Below, piece by piece: positions 1-6,885 of a stretch of DNA of 20,059 nucleotides. The DNA comes from Burkholderiales bacterium (GTDB lineage Bacteria; Pseudomonadota; Gammaproteobacteria; Burkholderiales; Burkholderiaceae_E): positions 1 through 20,059 of the forward strand of contig JAIYAG010000457.1 of NCBI GenBank assembly GCA_027489195.1, given 5' to 3'. The notes beneath the pieces were generated by a model. It did no database searches and was not told the DNA's origin. It saw only the letters and a program-made list of their open reading frames with translations. Position numbers and translations under genes: made by a program. Within the stretch, counting starts at the first letter, position 1. Each line of letters begins with the position of its first letter.

Positions 1-403
1 CCACCTCGATCGGGTCGTCGCTCGCCTCGGAGGCGCGACGGCGCAGCAGCGCCCGCACGCGCGCCACCAGCTCGCGCGGCGAGAAGGGCTTGGTCACGTA
101 GTCGTCGGCCCCGGCCTCGAAACCGCCGAGCTTGTCGGACTCGGCCGAGCGCGCGGTCAGCATGATCACCGGCAGGTGGCGCGTCCGCACGTCGGCGCGC
201 AGCCGGCGCGAGATCTCCACGCCCGGCTGGTCGGGCAGCATCCAGTCGAGGATCACCAGGTCGGGCAGCGCGGCGTCGATCTCCCGGCGCGCGGCGGCCG
301 CGTCCGGGGCGAGCACCGGCTCGAAGCCCGCATGGCGCAGGTTCAGCGCGAGCAGCTCACGGATGGCGGGCTCGTCTTCGACGATGAGGATCTTCGCGGT
401 CAA
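1..403 (-). CDS. phoB: Phosphate regulon response regulator PhoB, N-terminal part (3' end outside window)
   Basis: This is the receiver domain of an OmpR/PhoB-type response regulator; about 134 residues are visible and the DNA-binding winged helix lies beyond base 1. The protein opens with KILIVEDE (acidic pocket), carries LPDLVILDWMLP with the phospho-acceptor Asp, then VIMLTAR and GADDYVTKPFSPRELVARV with the conserved Lys of the switch. The LDWMLP and TARSAE...GADDYVTKPFSPREL pattern is that of PhoB rather than OmpR or KdpE. The start is inferred to be TTG at 403, because no ATG or GTG lies in frame between it and the conserved N-terminus, and the next residues (TAKILIVEDE) match the usual PhoB beginning; the Shine-Dalgarno is poor. 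A PHO box directly upstream supports both the identity and autoregulation. In relatives phoR usually follows downstream, which here would be off the left edge. Confidence 0.9.
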   Translation of the reverse strand, partial: MTAKILIVEDEPAIRELLALNLRHAGFEPVLAPDAAAARREIDAALPDLVILDWMLPDQPGVEISRRLRADVRTRHLPVIMLTARSAESDKLGGFEAGADDYVTKPFSPRELVARVRALLRRRASEASDDPIEV

Positions 404-433
404 GGGTGGCGTCGGCGTGGCAGGAGTGGCCGC

Positions 434-467
434 AGAGTATGACGCCGAGGTGACGGAAGGATGACAG
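434..467 (-). promoter_or_regulatory. PHO box and candidate -10 of the phoB promoter
   Basis: Read on the minus strand there are three 7-base direct repeats, CTGTCAT (467-461), CCGTCAC (456-450) and GCGTCAT (445-439), each starting exactly 11 bases after the previous one. The known PHO box is two such 7-mers separated by 4 bases, bound by PhoB dimers. Ten bases after the second repeat lies TACTCT (439-434), a weak -10. The same 10-base spacing is found in the E. coli phoA promoter. Transcription would start near 427, about 24 bases before the TTG. The repeats are seen directly; PhoB binding is inferred. Confidence 0.8.
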
Positions 468-500
468 CCTTACGAGCCGGGGCCGCGGGCAGGCTGGGGA

Positions 501-524
501 GGGCGCCTGCACCGGAGGGCGCCC
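501..524 (-). terminator. GC hairpin downstream of manC, possible terminator
   Basis: The bases GGGCGCC (501-507) and GGCGCCC (518-524) are perfect inverse complements around a 10-base loop. The hairpin begins 12 bases after the manC stop codon and lies before the phoB promoter. No T-run follows on the manC strand, so if it ends transcription it is not a textbook intrinsic terminator. Confidence 0.35.
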
Positions 525-536
525 GGGCCGTGCGCG

Positions 537-1967
537 TCAGCCGGTGCGGCCGTACTTGTCCTCGAAGCGGACGATGTCGTCCTCGCCGAGGTAGTCGCCG
601 CACTGCACCTCGATCATCACCAGGTCCATCACGCCGGGGTTCTCAAGGCGGTGGCGGGTACCGATCGGGATGTAGGTGGACGCGTTGGCCGCGACCAGGA
701 AGGTCTGGTCGTCGCAGGTGACCTTGGCGGTGCCGGACACGACGATCCAGTGCTCGCTGCGGTGGTGGTGCATCTGCAGCGACAGCGTATGGCCGGGCTT
801 GACCTCGATGCGCTTGATCTTGAAGCGCGCGCCCTCCTGCAGCACGGTGTACGTGCCCCAGGGCCGCGCGACGGTGCGGTGCAGGCGCGTGGACTCGTGA
901 CCGCGCAGCTTCAGGCGCGTGACGATCTCCTTGACCTGCTGGCTCGAGTCCTTGCTCGCGACCAGCAGCGCGTCGGGGGTGTCGACCACCAGCAGGTTGT
1001 CGACGCCGACCGCCGCGATCAGCCGGTCGTCGCTCTGCACGTGGGTGTTGCTCGAGCCGACGAACATCGCCTCGCCGACCGCGGTGTTGCCGTCGGCATC
1101 GGGGGTGAACTGCTCGGCCACCGCCTTCCACGAGCCGTTGTCGCTCCAGCCGAAGGTCGAGCGCAGCATGACGACGTCGCGCGCCTTCTCCATCACGGCG
1201 TAGTCGATCGACACGTCGCGGCTGGCGGCGAACGCGGTCGGATCGAGGGTGACGCGATCGTCGCTCGCGCCCTCGCGGCTCGCCTCCCAGGTGCTGCGGG
1301 CCTGCGCGAGCACGTCGGGCGCATGGGCCTCGAGCGCCGCGATGATCGCGCGCGCGGTGAAGCAGAACATGCCGCTGTTCCAGACGAAGTTGCCCGCCTG
1401 GAGGAACTCGGTGGCGCGGGCGGCGTCGGGCTTCTCGACGAAGCGGCGCACGCGCCGCGCGTCGGTGCCGGCGACCGCGTCGCCCGCCTCGATGTAGCCG
1501 AAGCCGGTCTCGGGCGCGGTCGGCTGGATGCCGAACAGCACCAGCGAGCCGTCCTGCGCGATGGACGCGGCGTTGCGCGCGACCGCCTGGAAGGCGGCCT
1601 CGTCGGGGATCAGGTGATCGGCGGGCAGCACGAGCAGCGTGGCGCCCGGCGACACGTGCTCGGCCCACAGCGCGGCCATCGCGATCGCGGGCGCGGTGTT
1701 GCGACCCATCGGCTCGAGCAGCTGCGTGCAGGCGATGCCGCGCGCGGCGGGCAGCGTGTCGACCTCCTCGCGGGTCTTGAACAGGTATTCCTTGTTTGTG
1801 ACGATCGCCACGCGCTTGCCGTCCGCGAGCGGCAGACAGCGCGACAGCGTGCGCTGCAGGAGGCTGAGCTCGCCGCCGAGCTTCATGAACGGCTTGGGAA
1901 AGGCTTCGCGCGAGACCGGCCAGAGCCGGGTTCCCGAGCCGCCGGAGAGGATGACCGGGATCAGCAT
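537..1967 (-). CDS. manC: Mannose-1-phosphate guanylyltransferase / mannose-6-phosphate isomerase (ManC/AlgA type)
   Basis: This cytoplasmic bifunctional enzyme converts fructose-6-phosphate to mannose-6-phosphate and mannose-1-phosphate plus GTP to GDP-mannose, the precursor for mannose- and fucose-containing surface polysaccharides. The 476-residue length is typical of the family. The N-terminal nucleotidyltransferase has the signature LSGGSGTRLWPVSREAFPKP (about residues 7-26) and FVEKP further on. The C-terminal cupin/isomerase part begins around residue 380 and has the metal-binding QMHHHRSEHW stretch (398-407). The ATG at 1967 is chosen because MLIPVILSGG is the normal family start; an 18-residue upstream extension is unlike family members. 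It diverges from galE across 98 bases. Whether it serves alginate-like exopolysaccharide, LPS or another glycan cannot be told here. Confidence 0.95.
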   Translation of the reverse strand: MLIPVILSGGSGTRLWPVSREAFPKPFMKLGGELSLLQRTLSRCLPLADGKRVAIVTNKEYLFKTREEVDTLPAARGIACTQLLEPMGRNTAPAIAMAALWAEHVSPGATLLVLPADHLIPDEAAFQAVARNAASIAQDGSLVLFGIQPTAPETGFGYIEAGDAVAGTDARRVRRFVEKPDAARATEFLQAGNFVWNSGMFCFTARAIIAALEAHAPDVLAQARSTWEASREGASDDRVTLDPTAFAASRDVSIDYAVMEKARDVVMLRSTFGWSDNGSWKAVAEQFTPDADGNTAVGEAMFVGSSNTHVQSDDRLIAAVGVDNLLVVDTPDALLVASKDSSQQVKEIVTRLKLRGHESTRLHRTVARPWGTYTVLQEGARFKIKRIEVKPGHTLSLQMHHHRSEHWIVVSGTAKVTCDDQTFLVAANASTYIPIGTRHRLENPGVMDLVMIEVQCGDYLGEDDIVRFEDKYGRTG

Positions 1968-2002
1968 GGGCGGGTCCGATGAGGTACGTGAAAACGAGAC
2001 AA

Positions 2003-2008
2003 ATTGTA
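2003..2008 (-). promoter_or_regulatory. Candidate -10 box for manC
   Basis: TACAAT on the minus strand lies 36 bases before the manC ATG in the only AT-richer patch of the manC/galE gap. It overlaps a short palindrome, ACAAATTGT (1999-2007). No convincing -35 element lies 16-18 bases upstream, so this is a weak call. Confidence 0.3.
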
Positions 2009-2065
2009 CGCGCCGGGTCACGGCGGCATGGGAACATGTTCACGATCGAACGCACGGGAGCAAGC

Positions 2066-3085
2066 ATGGGCGGCAGGATTCTGGTGACCGGCGGAGCCGG
2101 CTACATCGGCTCGCACACGGTCGTCGAGCTGTTGTTGGGCGGCTTCGAGGTCGTGGTGCTCGACAACCTGTCGAATGCCAGCCCCGAGTCGCTCGAACGG
2201 GTCGCGGCGATCACCGGCCGGCGCGCCGAGCTGGTGGTCGGCGACCTGCGCGACGAGGCGCTGCTCACCCGCCTCCTCGCGGAGCGCCGCTTCGATGCGG
2301 TGATCCACTTCGCCGGCCTGAAGGCCGTCGGCGAATCGGTCGCCAAGCCCCTCTCGTACTACGACAACAACGTCGCCGGAACCGTGACGCTGCTGCGCTG
2401 TCTGGACGCCGCGGACGTGCGCCGCATCGTGTTCAGCTCGTCGGCCACGGTGTACGGCGACCCGGAGTCGGTGCCGATCCGGGAGGACGCGAAGACCGGC
2501 GCGACGAATCCGTACGGCCGCACGAAGTGGTTCATCGAGTTCATCCTGCAGGACCTCGCCGCCGCCGACCCGCGCTGGTCGGTCGGCAACCTGCGCTACT
2601 TCAACCCGGTGGGCGCGCATCCGAGCGGGCGCATCGGCGAGGACCCGGCGGGCATCCCGAACAACCTCATGCCCTTCGTCGCGCAGGTCGCGGTCGGGCG
2701 GCGCGAGTCGCTCGCGGTCTTCGGCGGCGACTGGCCGACGCCGGATGGCACCGGCGTACGCGACTACATCCATGTCGTGGACCTCGCGCAGGGCCACCTC
2801 GCGGCGCTGCGCCGGGTGTTCGACGTGCCCGGCTTCTGGACGGTGAACCTGGGCACCGGCAACGGCTACTCGGTGCTCGAGATGGTGCGTGCGTTCGAGC
2901 GCGCCAGCGGTCGCCCCGTGCCGTACCGGATCGTCGATCGCCGTCCCGGCGACATCGCCTCGTGCTACGCGGACCCGGAGCAGGCCGAGCGCCTGCTCGG
3001 CTGGCGCGCGAAGCTCGACATCGACGCGATGTGCACCGACGGCTGGCGCTGGCAGCACGGCAACCCCGACGGCTATCGCGGCTGA
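2066..3085 (+). CDS. galE: UDP-glucose 4-epimerase
   Basis: GalE interconverts UDP-glucose and UDP-galactose with bound NAD. The 339-residue protein has the Rossmann nucleotide motif GGAGYIGSH (9-17), the catalytic Ser in FSSSATVYG (123-131), the YxxxK pair Tyr150 and Lys154 in NPYGRTK, and the C-terminal DRRPGDIASCYADP segment. The ATG at 2066 follows a good Shine-Dalgarno (GGGAG, 2056-2060) by five bases and gives the usual N-terminus; an earlier ATG at 2038 in the same frame lacks one. At the position of E. coli Tyr299 this protein has Cys300, the residue type found in epimerases that also accept N-acetylated sugars. It sits divergent from manC, consistent with nucleotide-sugar supply for surface glycans, and converges on the deoxynucleoside kinase gene. 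Confidence 0.96.
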   Translation: MGGRILVTGGAGYIGSHTVVELLLGGFEVVVLDNLSNASPESLERVAAITGRRAELVVGDLRDEALLTRLLAERRFDAVIHFAGLKAVGESVAKPLSYYDNNVAGTVTLLRCLDAADVRRIVFSSSATVYGDPESVPIREDAKTGATNPYGRTKWFIEFILQDLAAADPRWSVGNLRYFNPVGAHPSGRIGEDPAGIPNNLMPFVAQVAVGRRESLAVFGGDWPTPDGTGVRDYIHVVDLAQGHLAALRRVFDVPGFWTVNLGTGNGYSVLEMVRAFERASGRPVPYRIVDRRPGDIASCYADPEQAERLLGWRAKLDIDAMCTDGWRWQHGNPDGYRG

Positions 3086-3120
3086 GCCGCGGGCACCGGG
3101 CGCGCCGCGCGCGTCTCAGC
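3081..3120. terminator. Hairpin between convergent galE and deoxynucleoside kinase, possible bidirectional terminator
   Basis: The bases 3081-3094 pair with 3107-3120 as a 14-bp stem with two mismatches around a 12-base loop. Each outer arm contains the stop codon of one of the two convergent genes (GCTGAG and CTCAGC). No T-run follows on either side. It could act as a shared transcript end; this is inferred from structure and position. Confidence 0.4.
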
Positions 3121-3760
3121 GCGCGAGGTTGATGAACTCGCGCCGGCCGCGCATGCCGGCCACGTGCTGCAGCAGCAGCTCGAGGTCGGCGTCGCGCTCC
3201 ACCGGGTTCAGGTGCTCGGTGTTGACGATCAGCAGCGGCGCCGCGTCGAAGTGGTGGAAGAAGCGGCTGTACGCGTCGCCGAGCGCGCGCAGGTACTCCT
3301 CGCCGATCGAGGCCTCGATCGGGATGCCGCGCCGGCGCACGCGCTCGACCAGCGTGTCGGGCTGCGCCTGCAGGTAGATCACCAGGTCCGGCGTCGGGGC
3401 CTGCGGCTTGAGGCTGTCGAAGATCTGGCGGTAGAGCGCGAGCTCGTCGTCGGACAGCGTGAGCCGCGCGAACAGCGGGTCCTTCTCGAGCAGGAAGTCG
3501 CCGACCGCGGCCGACTCGAACAGGTCGCGCTGCGCGAGGTCGCGCAGCTGGTTGACGCGCTGGAACAGGAAGAAGAGCTGGGTGGGCAGCGCGTAGCGGG
3601 CGCTGTCGCGGTAGAAGCGCTCGAGGAACGGATTGGCCTGCGGCTCCTCGAGCACCGTCTGCACGCCGAAGCGCTCGGCCAGGCGCTTCGCGAGCGAGGT
3701 CTTGCCGGCGCCGATCGGTCCTTCGACGACGATGTGGCGCCAGCGCTCGAACGGGTTCAT
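3116..3760 (-). CDS. Deoxynucleoside kinase (deoxyadenosine/deoxyguanosine kinase family)
   Basis: This enzyme phosphorylates deoxynucleosides at the 5' position for salvage of DNA precursors. The protein (214 residues from the ATG) has the P-loop GPIGAGKTS near the N-terminus, LEEPQANPFLERFY following it, the FFLFQRVNQL segment that lines the substrate site in the dNK family, the ERVRRRG lid-like Arg cluster, and a C-terminal VNTEHLNPV. A GTG two codons earlier (3766) is equally possible and would add two residues; neither start has a strong Shine-Dalgarno. It is the last gene of the hda-to-kinase operon, a few bases after the DUF486 gene. In related betaproteobacteria this kinase typically follows folK. 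The exact base specificity cannot be told from sequence alone. Confidence 0.88.
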   Translation of the reverse strand: MNPFERWRHIVVEGPIGAGKTSLAKRLAERFGVQTVLEEPQANPFLERFYRDSARYALPTQLFFLFQRVNQLRDLAQRDLFESAAVGDFLLEKDPLFARLTLSDDELALYRQIFDSLKPQAPTPDLVIYLQAQPDTLVERVRRRGIPIEASIGEEYLRALGDAYSRFFHHFDAAPLLIVNTEHLNPVERDADLELLLQHVAGMRGRREFINLAR

Positions 3761-3770
3761 CGCCACGGGA

Positions 3771-4133
3771 TCAGGACCTGAAGATGAAGTAGACGGCGCC
3801 GAGCAGGCACAGGCCCGCCCACAGGTAGTCGAGCTTGAGCGGCTGGCCCATGTAGAGCATCGCGAAGGGCACGAACACCGCGAGCGTCACCACCTCCTGC
3901 ACGATCTTGAGCTGCGCGAGCGTGAACGTGCCGTAGCCGATGCGGTTGGCCGGCACCTGCAGCAGGTACTCGAACAGCGCGATGCCCCAGCTGACGAACG
4001 CCGCGATCCACCAGGGCTTGGCGGACAGGTTCTTCAGGTGTCCGTACCAGGCGAAGGTCATGAAGACGTTCGACAGCACGAGCAGGCCGACGGTCTGGAC
4101 CGGGATCGGCAGCTGGGCGAGGAAGGTGGACAT
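3771..4133 (-). CDS. DUF486 / DMT-like small membrane protein
   Basis: This 120-residue, strongly hydrophobic protein has about four predicted transmembrane segments (roughly residues 12-30, 41-60, 73-93 and 101-118). It matches the DUF486 family, a small branch related to drug/metabolite transporters, with the hallmark FMTFAWYGHLK near residue 24 and a conserved WWIAAFVSWGIALFEY stretch. No substrate is known for the family. It starts 12 bases after the folK stop and ends five bases before the first possible kinase start, so it is cotranscribed with them. A transport role is possible but not shown by the sequence. Confidence 0.85.
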   Translation of the reverse strand: MSTFLAQLPIPVQTVGLLVLSNVFMTFAWYGHLKNLSAKPWWIAAFVSWGIALFEYLLQVPANRIGYGTFTLAQLKIVQEVVTLAVFVPFAMLYMGQPLKLDYLWAGLCLLGAVYFIFRS

Positions 4134-4145
4134 CGGTGGAGCGCT

Positions 4146-4619
4146 TCAGGGCCACGGGACGCAGCGCTGGTCGGCGACGTGCGCGAGCCATTGTCGCACC
4201 GCGCCGCGGCCCGGGACCACGATGTCCGCGTCGATGTCGGCCATCGGCCTCAGCACGAAGGCGCGCTCGTGCAGGCGCGGGTGCGGCACGACCAGCGAGG
4301 GCGTGTCGATCGCCGTGTCGCCGGCGAGCAGCAGGTCGAGGTCGAGCGTGCGGGGCGCGTTCCGGTAGGCGCGCTCGCGGCCGAAGCGCGCCTCGATCGC
4401 CTGCAGGGCGGTGAGCAGCGCGTGGGGCTCGAGCAGGGTGTCGAGGCGGGCGACCGCGTTCAGGTAGTCGGGGCCGCCGGCATCGACCGGAGCGCTCGCC
4501 CACAGCCGCGAACGGGCGACGAGCCGGGTGCGGGGCAGCGTGCGCAGCGCGTCGAGCGCGGCCTCGATCGTCGCGCGGCGCTCGCCGAGGTTCGCGCCGA
4601 GGCCGATCCAGGCGTCCAT
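4146..4619 (-). CDS. folK: 2-amino-4-hydroxy-6-hydroxymethyldihydropteridine pyrophosphokinase (HPPK)
   Basis: FolK transfers pyrophosphate from ATP to 6-hydroxymethyl-7,8-dihydropterin, the step before dihydropteroate synthesis in folate formation. The 157-residue length is normal. Visible family features are WIGLGANLGER at the N-terminus, PDYLNAVARLDT, the signature FGRERAYRNAPRTLDLDLLL with the Mg-binding DLDLL aspartates and the Arg residues of the catalytic loop, and VVPHPRLHERAFVLRPM. It starts 15 bases after the pcnB stop and is followed 12 bases later by the DUF486 gene, inside the operon. The pcnB-folK order is also found in many proteobacteria. Confidence 0.95.
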   Translation of the reverse strand: MDAWIGLGANLGERRATIEAALDALRTLPRTRLVARSRLWASAPVDAGGPDYLNAVARLDTLLEPHALLTALQAIEARFGRERAYRNAPRTLDLDLLLAGDTAIDTPSLVVPHPRLHERAFVLRPMADIDADIVVPGRGAVRQWLAHVADQRCVPWP

Positions 4620-4634
4620 CGGGCGCCGCCGGCC

Positions 4635-6155
4635 TCAGGCCGGCGGGTCGCGGTCCCGCGGCGAGCCGCCGCCCTGGCCCGGGATCTCGCGCCAGCGCGG
4701 GTCGTCGTCGGGCTCGCGGCCGACGGTGCCGCCGTCCCCGCCGTCCCCGCCGCCTTCGCCGCCCGCGTCACCGGCCGCGTCTCCCTCGCCGGCGCCCTTG
4801 CGCGCGCCGCTGCGGCGCCGGCGCCGGCGCTTGGTGGCGGCCGGACGGGCGTCGCCCGGGCGTGCATCGAGCAGCTGCTCGCGAGTGCCCGAGTCGCCGT
4901 CGACGAACTCGGTCCACCAGCGGCCGAGCTCCTCGGGCAGCTCGCCGGCCTCGACGCGCAGCAGCAGGAAGTCGTAGCCGGCCCGGAAGCGCAGGTGTTC
5001 CAGCGCCCGCGCCGCGCCCCGTCCGCCCTTCTCGAGCCGCGGCTGCAGGCCCCAGATGTCGCGCATGTCGGCGATGTAGCGCCGCTGGATCGCGAGCTTG
5101 GAGGCCTGCTCGTCGAGCACCGAGTCCATCGCCTCCATCAGGGCCGGGATCGAGTGCTCGCCCGCGGCCTGGCGGGCCCGCCAGCGCACCGACACCAGCT
5201 GCCAGAGCAGCGTGGCGAACAGGAAGCCGGGCGACACCGACTTGCCGGCGCGCACGCGGGCATCGGTGTTGGCGAGCGCGACCTCGATGAAGCGCTCGCC
5301 GTCGGGCTGCTCGACGATCACGTCGAGCAGCGGCAGCACGCCGTGGTGCAGCCCCTCGGCGCGCAGCCGGCGCACGCAGGCGAGCGCGTGCCCGGACTCG
5401 AGCAGCTTGAGCATCTCGTCGAAGAGCCGGGCCGAGGGCACGTTCTCGAGCAGCTCGGCGAGCTCGGCGATCGGGGCGAGCGTGGCCGGGTCGACGTGGA
5501 AATCGAGCTTGGCGGCGAAGCGCACGGTGCGCAGCATCCGCACCGGGTCCTCGCGGTAGCGCGTGGCCGGGTCGCCGATCATCCGCAGCGTGCGCGCCTT
5601 GAGGTCGGCGACACCGCCCAGCCAGTCCTGGACCTGATCGGCGATCGGGTCGTAGTAGAGCGCGTTGACGGTGAAGTCGCGCCGCAGCGCGTCCTCCTGC
5701 TGCGTGCCGAACACGTTGTCGCGCAGCACGCGTCCGTGCTCGTCGGTCTCGGCGTCGTTCTGCAGCGCCCGGAAGGTCGAGGTCTCGATCGTCTCGCGCC
5801 CGAACATCACGTGGACGATCTTGAAGCGCCGGCCGATGATCCGCGCCCGCCGGAACGAGGCCTGCACCTGCTCGGGCGTCGCGTCGGTGGCGACGTCGAA
5901 GTCCTTCGGCGTCAGGCCGAGCAGCGAGTCGCGCACCCCGCCGCCCACCACGTAGGCCTTGAAGCCGGCGCGCTGCAGGATCTCGCAGGTGCGGATCGCG
6001 GCCTGCGAGATCTGCTCGCGGTGGATGCCGAGCTCGCTGCCCTTGTAGGTGCGCAGCTTCGGGCCGGACGAGGCGGCCGGCGCGGCGGCCGCCGGGGCGC
6101 CGGCGGCTTCGGCCGGGCTGCCGCCGAACAGGCGCTTGAAGAACGCGAAGACCAT
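4635..6155 (-). CDS. pcnB: Poly(A) polymerase I
   Basis: PcnB adds 3' poly(A) tails to RNA, which marks transcripts for decay. The 506-residue protein has the class II nucleotidyltransferase core: VVGGGVRDSLLG (69-80), the catalytic DFD (Asp85, Asp87), RRFKIVHV, then RRDFTVNALYYDP and YREDPVRMLRTVRFAAKLDF, the last typical of PcnB and tRNA CCA-adding relatives. The long C-terminal extension and the N-terminal basic segment favour PcnB over a CCA enzyme. The C-terminus ends in a low-complexity tail: a run of Arg after ATK, then a Gly/Asp/Glu-rich stretch, then a Pro/Arg/Asp end. The ATG at 6155 is chosen because MVFAFFKRLFGG fits the family; the frame is open much further upstream only as a shadow of the HAD gene. 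It lies 26 bases after the HAD stop. Confidence 0.94.
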   Translation of the reverse strand: MVFAFFKRLFGGSPAEAAGAPAAAAPAASSGPKLRTYKGSELGIHREQISQAAIRTCEILQRAGFKAYVVGGGVRDSLLGLTPKDFDVATDATPEQVQASFRRARIIGRRFKIVHVMFGRETIETSTFRALQNDAETDEHGRVLRDNVFGTQQEDALRRDFTVNALYYDPIADQVQDWLGGVADLKARTLRMIGDPATRYREDPVRMLRTVRFAAKLDFHVDPATLAPIAELAELLENVPSARLFDEMLKLLESGHALACVRRLRAEGLHHGVLPLLDVIVEQPDGERFIEVALANTDARVRAGKSVSPGFLFATLLWQLVSVRWRARQAAGEHSIPALMEAMDSVLDEQASKLAIQRRYIADMRDIWGLQPRLEKGGRGAARALEHLRFRAGYDFLLLRVEAGELPEELGRWWTEFVDGDSGTREQLLDARPGDARPAATKRRRRRRSGARKGAGEGDAAGDAGGEGGGDGGDGGTVGREPDDDPRWREIPGQGGGSPRDRDPPA

Positions 6156-6181
6156 GTGGTGGAGATCCTTGGAGCGGGGCG

Positions 6182-6859
6182 TCAGTCGACGCCCTCGAAC
6201 AACCGGATCACCGGCCAGCCGCGATCGATCGCGGTCGCGTGGAGCACGGCGTCGGGGTTGGTGGCGACCGGGTCGGTGACCCGCTCGAGCAGCGGCAGGT
6301 CGTTGCGCGAATCGCTGTAGAACCACGAGCGCTCGAAGCCGGACAGCACGTGTCCGAGCGACGCGAGCCATTCGGTGGTGCGGACGATCTTGCCCTCGCG
6401 GAACGACGGCGTGCCCTCGGGGCGGCCGGTGTACTGCCCGTCGGGCCCGACCTCGATGCCGGTGGCCACCAGGTGCCCGATGCCGAACGCACGCGCGATG
6501 GGCGCGGTGACGAAGGCGTTGGTCGCGGTGACGAGCGCGATCAGGTCGCCCTGGGCGGCATGGCGGGCGACGAGTTCGCGGGCCTGCGGCAGGATCCGCG
6601 GCGCGATGACCTCGGCCATGAAGCGCCGGTGCCAGGCGTCGAGCGTGGCGCGCGGGTGCGCAGCGAGCGGGGCCAGCTGGAAGCGCAGGAATTCGGCGAT
6701 GTCGAGCGTGCCGTCCTGGTACTGGCGCAGATAGCGGTCGTTCTCGCGCTCGTAGGTCTCGCGGTCGAGCACGCCGATCCGCACCAGGAACTGCGACCAT
6801 TCGTAGTCGCTGTCGATCGGCAGGAGGGTGTGGTCGAGGTCGAACAGGGCGAGGTTCAT
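6182..6859 (-). CDS. HAD-IB family phosphatase (SerB-like)
   Basis: This 225-residue haloacid-dehalogenase superfamily hydrolase should remove phosphate from a small metabolite through an Asp-phosphate intermediate. Motif I is FDLDHTLL (Asp7 nucleophile, Asp9 acid/base, Thr11), motif II is LVTATNAFVT, the Lys of motif III is in FREGKIVRT, and motif IV is YSDSRNDLPLL. The cap with WSQFLVRIGV and YRENDRY-like helices is characteristic of the IB subfamily that includes phosphoserine phosphatase. Related genes next to pcnB are often called histidinol-phosphatase or phosphoserine phosphatase-like; the substrate is not resolved by sequence. It lies in the operon between hda and pcnB with 26-base gaps on each side. 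Confidence 0.9.
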   Translation of the reverse strand: MNLALFDLDHTLLPIDSDYEWSQFLVRIGVLDRETYERENDRYLRQYQDGTLDIAEFLRFQLAPLAAHPRATLDAWHRRFMAEVIAPRILPQARELVARHAAQGDLIALVTATNAFVTAPIARAFGIGHLVATGIEVGPDGQYTGRPEGTPSFREGKIVRTTEWLASLGHVLSGFERSWFYSDSRNDLPLLERVTDPVATNPDAVLHATAIDRGWPVIRLFEGVD

Positions 6860-6885
6860 CGCGGCCGCGATTCTACGGCAAGTCG

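Noticed and set aside
651..1982. Plus-strand open frame of 443 codons over manC
   Set aside because: There are no domain features and it lies exactly antisense to a well-supported enzyme gene.
3633..6320. Long plus-strand open frame (895 codons) antisense to folK and pcnB
   Set aside because: It reads as low-complexity Arg/Gly/Val sequence with no family features, and is the antisense shadow expected in GC-rich coding DNA.
6156..6800. Upstream extension of the pcnB open frame
   Set aside because: It is Arg/Pro/Ala-rich shadow of the HAD phosphatase gene; the family N-terminus begins at 6155.
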